Shown piece by piece: positions 8,497-16,849 of a DNA stretch of 43,667 bases. The DNA lies in contig JAEYUC010000083.1 of the NCBI GenBank assembly GCA_023433705.1, positions 1 to 43,667 of the forward strand, written 5' to 3'. Positions within the stretch are counted from its first letter, which is position 1, and every line of letters starts with the position of its first letter. The stretch comes from Pseudomonadota bacterium. GTDB taxonomy: Bacteria > Pseudomonadota > Gammaproteobacteria > Steroidobacterales > Steroidobacteraceae. The notes beneath the pieces are model-generated. The model did not search any database. It saw only the letters and a program-made list of their open reading frames with translations, and was not told the DNA's origin. The position numbers and the translations under genes were made by a program.

Positions 8497-8793
8497 CTAG
8501 TTGTTTTCCCTGCGGCTCTCCAGCGCGCTGATGGCGCGCTGGAGTCGCAGGCAGCGCGTGTCCGCCGCGGCCTGCTGGCGACGCGCCTGCGTCAGGACGT
8601 TCTCCGGGATGTCGTCGCGCATCTCGAGCAAATCCAGTTCGATGCTCGCGTGCACCGCGGCCCGCGTCGCGGCCGCGTACTGGCGTTGCAGTTGTTCGAG
8701 ATGGTCGTCGACCGCGCAGGTCGCGGTATCGGCGATGTCGTCGAACTGGGTCGACACGAATCCGTTGTATGCAATGGTGGCGGCTGCGGTCAC
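8497..8793 (-). CDS. Small helical protein of unknown function
   Basis: A 98-residue protein without a recognised domain. Residues 25-92 are strongly helical with heptad-like spacing of Leu/Ile/Ala (HLEQLQRQY, ELDLLEMRD, LRLQRAISALE), suggesting a coiled coil. There is no signal peptide or transmembrane segment. GTG start, with AAGGA 6 bases upstream. It lies between the DUF885 gene (convergent) and the peptide-binding lipoprotein gene (141 bases downstream of that gene's stop). It is probably real given the ribosome binding site, but it could be lineage-specific. Confidence 0.5.
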   Translation of the reverse strand: MTAAATIAYNGFVSTQFDDIADTATCAVDDHLEQLQRQYAAATRAAVHASIELDLLEMRDDIPENVLTQARRQQAAADTRCLRLQRAISALESRRENN

Positions 8794-8934
8794 GGATGTT
8801 CCTTGTTCGCGCGGATGTGATCGTGGCGAGCATCCTCGAAGAACGACTTTGCGACCGGAAGTCGGCGGCGTGACATTCGATGTCGGAGATGTGAAGGATG
8901 ACCCTGTCGGAAACCGTCGACAGGATCGGGCGTT

Positions 8935-10554
8935 TCAACGCGGCGGACCGTTCACCGAGAGGTCCTGCGAATAGACCACGTTCATGATGTTGTCGTACCA
9001 GCCGCCGACGCTCGGCTTCACCAGGTGTTTGTTGACGTAGTAGTACAGCGGGATCAGTGGATGATCGGCGAGCGCGGTGCGCTCGGCTTCCTCGAGCAGC
9101 GCGCGGCGACGCGTCGGGTCGATCTGGATCGAGGCTTCCTCGAGCAACGCGTCGTAGCGCGGGCTCGAATAACGCGGCAGGTTGATGCCGAAGCTGCTCT
9201 TCAGGTACTGCAGGAACGTGTAGGGGTCGTTGTAGTCGCCGATCCATGATGTGCGGAACACGTCGACCTCGCGCCGATCGATGTCCTGCATCAAAGACTT
9301 GAACTCCACCGCCGCGAGCCGGGGCTCGATGCCGAGCGCCTCCTTCCACATCGCGGCCACCGCGACGGCAACCTTCGCGTGGACTTCGCCGGTGTTGTAG
9401 CGCAGCTCGAAATCGAGCGGCTTCTCCTTCGAGAATCCCGCGGCGCGCAGCAGCTCGCGGGCTTCCGCGATGCGTTCCGGCATCGCGTCGCCCGCGTAAT
9501 CAAAGGCTTGCGCGGTGTAATCGTTCACGCCCGGCGGCACCCAGCTGTAGGCGGGCACTTCGCCGACGCGCAGCACGCTGTTCGTGAGCCGCTCGCGATC
9601 GATCACCATCGACAACGCGCGCCGCACGCGCGGGTCCTTGAACAGCGGGCGGTCGAGGTTGAAGCCGAAGTAGTAAGTGCTGAGTTGCGGCGCGACGTGC
9701 AGCTCGTTCGCGAGGTTCTCCTGGATCCAGCCGAACTGCCCCCGTGGAACGACCGCGGTGCAGTGCAACTCGCCGGCGCGATAGGCGCGCAGTTCCGCGT
9801 TCTCGTCCGCGATGTGCAGGTACTTCACGGCGTCGAGCTTGTTGGCCGCATCGTTCCAGTAGTTCTTGTTGCGGCGCGCGATGATGTAGCTGCCCTGCAG
9901 CCACTCGGTGAGCACGAAGGCGCCGTTCGACACCTGCTGGCCAGGACGAGAGAAGCGGTCGCCATGTTGGGCGAGCGAGGCGCGATGAAGCGGCGCGGTC
10001 GACGGGTGCGCCATCAGTCCCGGCAGGAACGGCGCCGGATTCGTGAGCGTGACGGTCACCGTGTGATCGTCCGGCGCCGCGACACCGAGCGTCTCGACCG
10101 GCTTCCGCCCTGAGGCGACATCGGTCGCGTTCAGGATCACGTCGACGACCTGGGCGTACTGCGATGCGGTAGCCGGATCCACGAGCCGCCGCATGCCCGC
10201 GGCGAAATCTTCCGCCACGACCGGATCGCCGTTCGACCAGCGCAGGTTCGGGCGCAGCTTGAACGTGTACACCCGTCCGTCGTCGCTGACCGACCAGCTC
10301 TCGGCCGCTGCGGGAATCGCCTTCGCCTCCCGGTCGAGACGCGTCAGGCATTCGAACAGGTCGCGCAGGACGACCATGGACTCCCACAGGCGCGCCCGGT
10401 GGGGATCGAGGGAATCCGGGTCGGGTCCGTTGCCCCGCAGCAGGATGGCTTCGTCTTTCGCGCCCTTCGTGCGATCGCGATCGGCGCAGGCGCTCAACGC
10501 CAGCGCCGCCGCGGGCGCCGAAATAAGGAGGTGGCGGCGAGTGATCCGCGCCAT
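8935..10554 (-). CDS. Peptide ABC transporter substrate-binding lipoprotein (OppA/DppA type)
   Basis: A 539-residue extracytoplasmic solute-binding protein of family 5 (oligopeptide/dipeptide/nickel). The leader has a twin arginine (TRRHLL) and a clean lipobox LSAC with Cys23, so it is probably a lipid-anchored protein exported by Tat or Sec. Internal family features include DPHRARLWESM near the N-terminus and RDLFECLTRLD, followed by a long two-lobe binding domain. No permease or ATPase gene for peptide uptake lies nearby, so it is an orphan receptor or part of a dispersed transporter. Its ATG overlaps the mnmG stop (TGATG at 10556-10552), implying translational coupling to a tRNA-modification gene, an unusual partnership. 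Confidence 0.9.
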   Translation of the reverse strand: MARITRRHLLISAPAAALALSACADRDRTKGAKDEAILLRGNGPDPDSLDPHRARLWESMVVLRDLFECLTRLDREAKAIPAAAESWSVSDDGRVYTFKLRPNLRWSNGDPVVAEDFAAGMRRLVDPATASQYAQVVDVILNATDVASGRKPVETLGVAAPDDHTVTVTLTNPAPFLPGLMAHPSTAPLHRASLAQHGDRFSRPGQQVSNGAFVLTEWLQGSYIIARRNKNYWNDAANKLDAVKYLHIADENAELRAYRAGELHCTAVVPRGQFGWIQENLANELHVAPQLSTYYFGFNLDRPLFKDPRVRRALSMVIDRERLTNSVLRVGEVPAYSWVPPGVNDYTAQAFDYAGDAMPERIAEARELLRAAGFSKEKPLDFELRYNTGEVHAKVAVAVAAMWKEALGIEPRLAAVEFKSLMQDIDRREVDVFRTSWIGDYNDPYTFLQYLKSSFGINLPRYSSPRYDALLEEASIQIDPTRRRALLEEAERTALADHPLIPLYYYVNKHLVKPSVGGWYDNIMNVVYSQDLSVNGPPR

Positions 10555-12449
10555 CAGGCCGCGCGGCTGGATTTCTTGAGGTGCACGAGCAGGATGGACA
10601 CGGCCGCCGGCGTGACGCCGGAAACGCGCGCCGCCTGGCCTACGGTCGTCGGCCGGATCTGTTCGAGCTTCTGGCGCACTTCGTTCGAGAGGCCCGCGAC
10701 GCGCGAGTAGTCGAGGTCGGGCGGCAGCCGCGTTTCCTCGTTGCGGCGCTGGCGAGCGATTTCCTCTTCCTGGCGCTCGATGTAACCCGCGTACTTGGCG
10801 GCGACTTCGAGTTGCGCGCGGATCTGCGGCGCCAGCCGCTCATCGGCGTGGGAATCCATCGGGCCGATCAACTCGACCACGTCGTCGTACTCCACCTCGG
10901 GACGCCGCAGCAGGTCGAAGGCCGCCACGACGTCGCGCGTCGCGGTATCGCCGAGGACGCGCGCCTGCCAATCCGCCGGAATCTCGTTCGCCTTGATGCG
11001 CGTGGCGCGAAAGCGCGCGAGCTCGCGTTCGCTGCCCGAACGCTTCGCTTCGAAGAATGCCCACCGCTCGTCGTCGACGAGGCCGAGCGCGCGGCCGATC
11101 GGCGTGAGTCGCAGGTCGGCGTTGTCCTCGCGCAGCAGCAGGCGGTGCTCGGCGCGGCTCGTGAACATGCGATACGGCTCGCGCGTGCCGCGCGTCACCA
11201 GGTCGTCGATGAGCACGCCCACGTAGCTTTCCGCGCGCTTCGGCACGAAAGGTTCCGCGCCGCGCGCGGTCTGCGCGGCGTTGATCCCCGCGATGAGTCC
11301 CTGCGCCGCGGCTTCTTCGTAGCCGGTCGTGCCGTTGATCTGGCCCGCGAAAAACAGCCCACCGAGCGACTTGGTCGCGAGCGATGGCCGCAGGTCGCGA
11401 GGATCGAAGAAGTCGTATTCGATCGCGTAACCCGGCCGCGTGATGTGCGCGTTCTCGAAGCCCCTGATGGTGCGCACGAATTCACGCTGCACGTCGTACG
11501 GCAGGCTGGTCGAGATGCCGTTCGGATACACCTCGTGCGTGTTCAGGCCCTCGGGCTCGATGAAGATCTGGTGCGAGGCCTTGTCCGAGAATCTAACTAC
11601 CTTGTCCTCGACCGAGGGACAGTAACGCGGGCCCACGCCTTCGATCTTGCCCGTGAACATCGGCGAGCGGTCGGTCGCGGCGCGGATGATCTCGTGCGTG
11701 CGCTCGGTCGTCGCCGTGATGTGGCAGGGCAACTGGCGGGGATGATCGGACTGTCGGCCCAGATAACTGAACAAGGGATGCGGCTCGTCGGAATGCTGCA
11801 CGGCGAGGCCGGCGTAATCGATGGTGCGGCCGTCGATGCGCGGCGGCGTGCCCGTCTTCAATCGCGCCGTGCGGAACGGCAGCGCTCGCAGACGCTCGGC
11901 GAGTTTGTTCGACGGCGGATCGCCGGCGCGGCCACCCGCGTAATTGTCGAGTCCGACGTGGATGCGGCCGCCGAGGAACGTGCCCACCGTGAGCACCACC
12001 GCGCGCGCGCGGAATTCGATGCCGGTCACGGTGACGACGCCGCGCACGATTTCGTTCTCCACGAGCAGATCGCCGCACTCCTGCTGGAACAGCGTGAGAT
12101 TCGGCTGATTCTCGAGCGCGTGGCGGATGAAGGCCTTGTAGAGCTGGCGGTCCGCCTGCATGCGCGTGGCACGCACCGCGGGACCCTTGCTCGCGTTCAA
12201 CGTGCGCGACTGGATAGCCGCGGCGTCGGCCGCGCGCGCCATCACGCCACCGAGCGCGTCGATCTCCTTGACCAGGTGGCCCTTGCCGATGCCGCCGATC
12301 GCGGGGTTGCAACTCATCTGTCCCAGCGTCTCGATCGACTGCGTGAGCAGCAGCGTGCGTGCGCCCATGCGCGCGGACGCGAGCGCGGCCTCGGTGCCCG
12401 CATGGCCACCGCCGATCACGATTACGTCAAAGTCGCCCGCTGAGGCCAC
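10554..12449 (-). CDS. mnmG: tRNA uridine-5-carboxymethylaminomethyl modification enzyme MnmG (GidA)
   Basis: The 631-residue FAD-dependent partner of MnmE. Together they install the carboxymethylaminomethyl (or aminomethyl) group on wobble U34 of several tRNAs. The FAD-binding motif VIGGGHAGTEAA is at the N-terminus, followed by the family signature QMSCNPAIGGIGKGH, and the length matches E. coli MnmG (629). The start is GTG. A TACAAT at 12490-12485 with TTGACC further upstream could be the promoter, but the 13-base spacer is too short for a standard site. Its usual downstream neighbours rsmG, parA and parB are replaced by the peptide-binding lipoprotein gene, and its partner mnmE lies 4.4 kb away on the same strand. 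Confidence 0.98.
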   Translation of the reverse strand: MASAGDFDVIVIGGGHAGTEAALASARMGARTLLLTQSIETLGQMSCNPAIGGIGKGHLVKEIDALGGVMARAADAAAIQSRTLNASKGPAVRATRMQADRQLYKAFIRHALENQPNLTLFQQECGDLLVENEIVRGVVTVTGIEFRARAVVLTVGTFLGGRIHVGLDNYAGGRAGDPPSNKLAERLRALPFRTARLKTGTPPRIDGRTIDYAGLAVQHSDEPHPLFSYLGRQSDHPRQLPCHITATTERTHEIIRAATDRSPMFTGKIEGVGPRYCPSVEDKVVRFSDKASHQIFIEPEGLNTHEVYPNGISTSLPYDVQREFVRTIRGFENAHITRPGYAIEYDFFDPRDLRPSLATKSLGGLFFAGQINGTTGYEEAAAQGLIAGINAAQTARGAEPFVPKRAESYVGVLIDDLVTRGTREPYRMFTSRAEHRLLLREDNADLRLTPIGRALGLVDDERWAFFEAKRSGSERELARFRATRIKANEIPADWQARVLGDTATRDVVAAFDLLRRPEVEYDDVVELIGPMDSHADERLAPQIRAQLEVAAKYAGYIERQEEEIARQRRNEETRLPPDLDYSRVAGLSNEVRQKLEQIRPTTVGQAARVSGVTPAAVSILLVHLKKSSRAA

Positions 12450-12586
12450 GGAATTTCCGCCAGATCAAGGAGTTAAGGCCGCGCATTGTAGGCCCCACCC
12501 CGGGGTCAACGCCACCGCGTGCGGGCCGTTGTTCGAGCCAGGGAGCGCCGATTTCCGGCCTCCATGGAACAACGGGAGATCAAAGG

Positions 12587-12910
12587 ATGAAAACGAGCAC
12601 CCTCGCCGGCATCGGCCTGTCCCTCACCCTCGCTCTCGCGGGCATCGCCGCCGGTGGCACCCCGAACGCCGACGCGCGCCAGGCGCACCAGCGCGAGCGC
12701 ATCGAACAGGGCGTCGCGAGTGGCGAGCTCACGCGCGCCGAGACCCGCCGTCTCGCCGCCGGCCAGGTCCACCTGAATCGCGTCGAAGAGCGCGCCAAGG
12801 CCGATGGCGTAGTGACCGGGCGCGAACGCGTTCACCTGCACCACGAAGCCCAGCAGCAGTCGCGCCGGATTCATCGACAGAAACACGACCGTCAGCAGCG
12901 CCGTCGCTAG
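12587..12910 (+). CDS. Small exported basic helical protein
   Basis: A 107-residue protein with a Sec signal peptide (MKTSTLAGIGLSLTLALAGIAAG). The mature part is short, highly charged and rich in Arg, Gln and His. It has a helix-loop-helix look: ERIEQGVASGELTRAE, then a segment containing KADGVVTGRERVHL. The ADGVVTGRER stretch weakly resembles a degenerate EF-hand loop. I have seen similar small periplasmic proteins across proteobacteria, but no function is known to me. The ATG at 12587 has GGGAG 8 bases upstream and begins the signal peptide; longer upstream frames run into the mnmG start region. A strong terminator follows 14 bases after the stop, so this is a monocistronic unit. Confidence 0.75.
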   Translation: MKTSTLAGIGLSLTLALAGIAAGGTPNADARQAHQRERIEQGVASGELTRAETRRLAAGQVHLNRVEERAKADGVVTGRERVHLHHEAQQQSRRIHRQKHDRQQRRR

Positions 12911-12924
12911 CCGCACGCGTTTCG

Positions 12925-12956
12925 CGGGCACCGCTCACGTGAGCGGTGCCCGTTTT
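12925..12956 (+). terminator. Rho-independent terminator after the small exported protein
   Basis: A perfect 28-base inverted repeat (12925-12952) with arms beginning CGGGCACCGCTC, centred on ACGT, is followed by TTTT (12953-12956). It sits 14 bases after the stop at 12910 and insulates the S33-type hydrolase operon that starts at 12989. Confidence 0.85.
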
Positions 12957-12988
12957 CATTTGTGCGTGTCGTGTATCCTGCGCGCCGC

Positions 12989-14473
12989 ATGATGCGACTT
13001 CGCCTGCTCGCAGGGCTTCTCACTCTCGCACCTCTGGCGCTCGCGCAGGCCGAGCCGCCGGCGAAGCTGTCGTTGAAGCCGTGCCGCCTCGAACATCCCG
13101 CTCGCATCCACGCGTTGCCCGCCGAATGCGCGACGTTTTCGGTTCCGGAGAACTACGGCGCGCCAGGTGCCAATGAGCCCGGCCGCTCGATCGAACTCTT
13201 CGTCGCGCGCGTGCCGGCAATCAGCCTCAACGCGGCGAAGGATCCGCTGTTCCTGATCGCGGGTGGACCCGGTGGATCCGCCGTCGACATGTATACCGCG
13301 GCCGCCGGGGCCTTCGACCGGGTGCGCCGCGATCGCGACATCATCGTCGTGGACCAGCGCGGCACCGGGCGATCGCACCGGCTGGACTGTCCCGGCATGG
13401 ACCGCGACCTGTTCCAGAAATTCTCGGAAATCGAAGTCGGGCCGGAGGCGAACCGCTGCCGCGACAAACTGCTCGAGGGCTCGGACCTGCGCCAGTACAC
13501 GACGAGTGTCGCGGTGCGCGACCTCGACGCGGTGCGACGCGCGCTCGGCTACGCCCGCATCAATCTGTACGGGCAGTCGTATGGCACGCGCGTCGCGCAG
13601 CACTACGCACGCCGCTTCCCGGAAGCGACTCGCACGGTGATCCTCGATGGCGTGGTCGATCCAGCCACCGTGCTCGGTCCCGCGACCGCCGTGGATGCCG
13701 AACGTGCGCTCGAGCGAATCCTCGATCGTTGCGCGAAAGACTCCGCGTGCGCCGACGCGTTCAGGGATCCATCCGGCGATTACCGCGCCTTGCGCGCGAA
13801 ACTCGCCGCGAATCCGCCGACCGTTACGATCAACGACGCGAGCGGCAAGCCACTCGAATTCGAGTTCACTGCGCGACACATGTCAGCCGTGCTGCGATTC
13901 GCCAGTTACAACGATGACCAGGCCGCACTGCTGCCGCTGTCACTGCACCTGGCCGCGCATGAGAACAACTACATTCCGCTGGCCAACCAGTTTCGTGTCT
14001 TCGCGCGTACGCTCGACGAGGCGTTCGCGTACGGCATGCACAACAGCGTCGCCTGCAGCGAGGACATTCCGCTGATCGAATCCGGCAAGCTCGACCGGGC
14101 GGCGCTCGAGGCGACGCACATGGGCGCGCAGATGGTCGAGCAGCTCATCGAGGCCTGCCGCGATTGGCCGCGCGGCGTGGTCGACACGGATCTGCACGCG
14201 CCGCTTCAGAGCAAGGCCGCCGCGCTGCTGCTGTCCGGCGCCGACGATCCGGTCACGCCGCCGGAATATGCGTCGCGCGCGCAGGAAGCCTTCGCCGACA
14301 GCAAACACCTGATCGTCGCCGGGCACGGCCACGGGCAGCTCATTACGCCGTGCGTGGATCGCATCATCGCGCGCTTCGTGGCGGCGGGCACCGCGAAAAA
14401 CCTCGACACCTCGTGCACGGAGAAGCTCCGGCCGATGCCCTTCTTCATCACACTTTCCGGCCCGTCGCCCTGA
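12989..14473 (+). CDS. Exported alpha/beta hydrolase (S33, tripeptidyl-aminopeptidase-like)
   Basis: A 494-residue protein with a Sec signal peptide (MMRLRLLAGLLTLAPLALAQA). The alpha/beta-hydrolase fold is clear: the oxyanion motif AGGPGGSA near residue 92, VDQRGTGRS near 122, nucleophile elbow GQSYG with Ser197, the acid in SGADDPVTPPEYA, and the histidine in VAGHGHGQLI. Family members remove N-terminal peptides or hydrolyse related amides in the periplasm. The start at 12989 begins the signal peptide; a TATCCT hexamer ends 9 bases upstream and no ribosome binding site is seen, suggesting a nearly leaderless message. The ABC exporter genes follow with a 3-base gap, so all three are one operon, but a functional link is unproven. 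Confidence 0.88.
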   Translation: MMRLRLLAGLLTLAPLALAQAEPPAKLSLKPCRLEHPARIHALPAECATFSVPENYGAPGANEPGRSIELFVARVPAISLNAAKDPLFLIAGGPGGSAVDMYTAAAGAFDRVRRDRDIIVVDQRGTGRSHRLDCPGMDRDLFQKFSEIEVGPEANRCRDKLLEGSDLRQYTTSVAVRDLDAVRRALGYARINLYGQSYGTRVAQHYARRFPEATRTVILDGVVDPATVLGPATAVDAERALERILDRCAKDSACADAFRDPSGDYRALRAKLAANPPTVTINDASGKPLEFEFTARHMSAVLRFASYNDDQAALLPLSLHLAAHENNYIPLANQFRVFARTLDEAFAYGMHNSVACSEDIPLIESGKLDRAALEATHMGAQMVEQLIEACRDWPRGVVDTDLHAPLQSKAAALLLSGADDPVTPPEYASRAQEAFADSKHLIVAGHGHGQLITPCVDRIIARFVAAGTAKNLDTSCTEKLRPMPFFITLSGPSP

Positions 14474-14476
14474 ACG

Positions 14477-15220
14477 ATGCTCGAAGCACGCGAACTCACC
14501 AAGTCCTTCGGCAGCGTCGCCGCCGTGCGCGGCGTGAGTTTCACCGCGCGTGACGGGCAGATCACCGGGTTGCTGGGCGCCAATGGCGCCGGCAAGTCGA
14601 CCACGCTGCGCATGTTGTACACCGTGCTGCGGCCGAATTCGGGCGACGCCTTCGTCGACGGCGTGAGTGTGCTCGCGGATCCGCTGACCGCGCGGCGTTC
14701 GATCGGCGTGTTGTCGCACGGCGCGGGCGTCTACGCCCATCTGACCGCGCGCGAGAACATCGAGTACTTCGGCGAATTGCACGGCATGTCGCGCGAGGAT
14801 CGTTCACGGCGCGCGGCCGAGCTCATCGAGCTGCTCGAGATGCAGCCGTTCGCGAACCGGCTGGCCAAGGGCTTCTCCCAGGGTCAGAAGCTCAAGACCG
14901 CGCTCGCGCGCGCGCTGGTGCACAAGCCGCGCAACGTATTGCTGGACGAGCCCACCAACGGTCTCGACGTGATGGCGGTCCGCGGATTGCGCAAGTTGTT
15001 GGGCCAACTGCGCGACGCGGGGCACTGCGTGCTGTTCTCGAGCCACGTGATGCAGGAAGTCGAGCAGCTCTGCGACGAGGTCGTCGTGATCGCGAACGGC
15101 CAGGTCGTGGCCGCCGGCGCGCTCGCCGAGATCCGTTCGCGCGCGGGCAACGCGCAGCTCGAGGATGCGTTCGTAAGCCTGATGAACGATAACGGCAACG
15201 GCGAAGGAAGAACGCCGTGA
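14477..15220 (+). CDS. ABC transporter ATP-binding protein (NatA-like)
   Basis: A 247-residue nucleotide-binding subunit. The Walker A motif GANGAGKST is at residues 34-42. The signature is a variant, FSQGQ, as often seen in NatA/CcmA-type exporter ATPases. Walker B is LLDEPTNGLD, and the switch histidine is in FSSHVMQEVEQLCD. It pairs with the permease encoded next, whose GTG overlaps this stop (GTGA at 15217-15220). NatA/NatB in Bacillus exports sodium ions; other members of this branch export lipids or drugs, so the substrate is open. The position after the S33-type hydrolase gene suggests a shared transcript. Confidence 0.9.
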   Translation: MLEARELTKSFGSVAAVRGVSFTARDGQITGLLGANGAGKSTTLRMLYTVLRPNSGDAFVDGVSVLADPLTARRSIGVLSHGAGVYAHLTARENIEYFGELHGMSREDRSRRAAELIELLEMQPFANRLAKGFSQGQKLKTALARALVHKPRNVLLDEPTNGLDVMAVRGLRKLLGQLRDAGHCVLFSSHVMQEVEQLCDEVVVIANGQVVAAGALAEIRSRAGNAQLEDAFVSLMNDNGNGEGRTP

Positions 15221-16401
15221 GCCTGCAGGGAATCTGGGCGGTCTTCCGCAAGGAATTTCGCGAGAACCTGCGCGACCGGCGCACGCTGCTGTCCGCGCTC
15301 GTGTTCGGTCCGGTGCTCGGCCCCGTGCTGCTCGCCTGCCTCGTGCAGTTCATGATCACGCGGTTCGAGGTCCAGTCCGACGAGAACATCAGCGTGGCCG
15401 TGAACCATGCGGATCGCGCGCCTAACCTGCTCGCCTACCTGGAAGCGCGTGGCGTCGACATCGAAAAGGTTGCGTTCGACGAGGCCGGCGCGCGCGCCGC
15501 GATCGTGGCCCAGACGCACAAGGTCATCCTCGACATCCCCGAGGATTTCGGTGCACGCCTGCAGGAAGGGCAGCCCGCGCCGATCGCGCTTTACTCCGAC
15601 AGCTCGCGCGGCTTCGACCGGCGCGGCGTGAACCGCGTGCGCATGCTGGTCGCGCAATACGGCCTGGACATCGCGCAGCTGCGGTTCCTCGCGCGCGGCA
15701 TCGATCCGATCTCGATCGTCCCGATCTCGGTGCAGGAGATAGACGTCTCGACACCCTCGAGCCGCTCGGTGCTCGTGCTCAACATGATGACCTACCTGGT
15801 GCTGCTGTCGATGTTGTTCGGCGGTTTGTACCTCGCCATCGACGCGACAGCCGGCGAACGCGAGCGTGGCTCGCTCGAAGTGCTGCTGACGACGCCGGTG
15901 CCGCGCGAGAATCTCGTCTACGGAAAGGTTCTGGCCGCCGCGGCGTACATGTTCATCTCGCTGGTGCTGACGATCTGCATGTTCGCGGTCGCGATGAGCT
16001 TCGTCGGACTCGAACAGCTCGGCAGTTCCGCGAACCTGGGGCCGTCCGCCGTGCTGCGCATGATCGCGTGTTGCGCGCCGCTGATCCTGTTCGGCGCAGC
16101 CTATCTCAGCATCGTGTCGGGCTTCGCCAAGAGTTACCGCGAGGCGCAGACCTATCTAGGCCTCGTGATCACGATCCCGACGCTGCCGCTGATGTTCGCG
16201 GGCATGCTCGGATTGCAGGCCAAGACTTCGCTGATGTTCGTGCCGTTCCTGAGCCAGCACCTGCTGCTCACGACACTCGTCCGGGCGGAGGAAATCCTGC
16301 CGTCACACGTCGCGATTTCGGTGATCAGCACGATCGTGTACGGCGTGCTGCTCACGTTCGTCGCGGGCCGGCTTTACCGGCGCGAAGGCCTGTTGGGCTA
16401 G
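15217..16401 (+). CDS. ABC transporter permease (NatB/ABC-2 type)
   Basis: A 394-residue integral membrane protein. It has one transmembrane helix after the short cytoplasmic N-terminus (RKEFRENLRDRRTLL, typical of NatB/ABC-2 permeases), a periplasmic domain of about 140 residues, then a cluster of hydrophobic helices from residue 185 to the end. The segment GERERGSLEVLLTTPV is the conserved ABC-2 permease coupling-helix region. GTG start overlapping the ATPase stop by 4 bases. It forms the exporter with the upstream ATPase. No substrate clue is visible. Confidence 0.9.
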   Translation: MSLQGIWAVFRKEFRENLRDRRTLLSALVFGPVLGPVLLACLVQFMITRFEVQSDENISVAVNHADRAPNLLAYLEARGVDIEKVAFDEAGARAAIVAQTHKVILDIPEDFGARLQEGQPAPIALYSDSSRGFDRRGVNRVRMLVAQYGLDIAQLRFLARGIDPISIVPISVQEIDVSTPSSRSVLVLNMMTYLVLLSMLFGGLYLAIDATAGERERGSLEVLLTTPVPRENLVYGKVLAAAAYMFISLVLTICMFAVAMSFVGLEQLGSSANLGPSAVLRMIACCAPLILFGAAYLSIVSGFAKSYREAQTYLGLVITIPTLPLMFAGMLGLQAKTSLMFVPFLSQHLLLTTLVRAEEILPSHVAISVISTIVYGVLLTFVAGRLYRREGLLG

Positions 16402-16416
16402 GACCCGGTCAGCGGG

Positions 16417-16845
16417 TCAGGCGGTGCGGCGGCGCAGCGCGCGCACGCCCGGCGGCAGCTCCGCGGCGCGGTGCTGCGCGAGCAGCGAGCGGTAACGGAA
16501 GATCTCCGTCGACGTGAATTCGCGCGCCTCGACCTCGAAACGATTGTCCCAGTAGCCGCGGCGGAAGCATTCCATCAGGTAGGCGGCGATGGTCAGGTCG
16601 CCCGTGGCCCATTGCCTGAGCACGTGGAAATACTCGTGCAGCACCAGCGGCGCGTCCGCGAAGAATTCCTTGCCGCTGCCCCGTAGATAGATGCGGTTCG
16701 GGCGCGTGGTCGCGATCGCGCGCCAGTGGAAGCGCACGTAGATGGAGTACTGGATCACCTTGACGTGACCCACGGGCTGGCCGAACAGGCTCTCGAGAGC
16801 CAGTTGCACGTTCTTCGGGGGCTGACAGGGATTACCTACCGACAC
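16417..16845 (-). CDS. Small HExxH protein, putative zinc peptidase
   Basis: A 142-residue protein with the zinc-binding motif HEYFH (His70, Glu71, His74) followed about 30 residues later by NRFEVEAREF, whose glutamates (104, 106 or 109) could provide the third ligand, as in gluzincin-like and DUF4157-like domains. There is no signal peptide, so it is cytoplasmic unless exported another way. The start is GTG at 16845, only 4 bases after the mnmE stop, so it is the last gene of the mnmE transcript. It converges on the ABC permease gene with 15 bases between stops. Proteolytic activity is inferred from the motif alone; the substrate is unknown. Confidence 0.7.
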   Translation of the reverse strand: MSVGNPCQPPKNVQLALESLFGQPVGHVKVIQYSIYVRFHWRAIATTRPNRIYLRGSGKEFFADAPLVLHEYFHVLRQWATGDLTIAAYLMECFRRGYWDNRFEVEAREFTSTEIFRYRSLLAQHRAAELPPGVRALRRRTA

Positions 16846-16849
16846 ACGC

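Noticed and set aside
10581..12443. Long plus-strand open frame (620 codons) opposite mnmG
   Set aside because: Shadow of mnmG; Arg/Ala/Val-biased translation without any recognisable motif.
12485..12509. TACAAT plus TTGACC upstream of mnmG as a promoter
   Set aside because: The spacer is only 13 bases, too short for a standard sigma-70 site, so it was not listed as a promoter feature.
12936..12941. CACGTG considered as a parS site
   Set aside because: Flanking bases do not match GTTNC/GNAAC, and the sequence is the centre of a terminator stem.
16621..16626. CACGTG in the HExxH gene considered as a parS site
   Set aside because: Only the central hexamer and a few flanking bases agree with the consensus.
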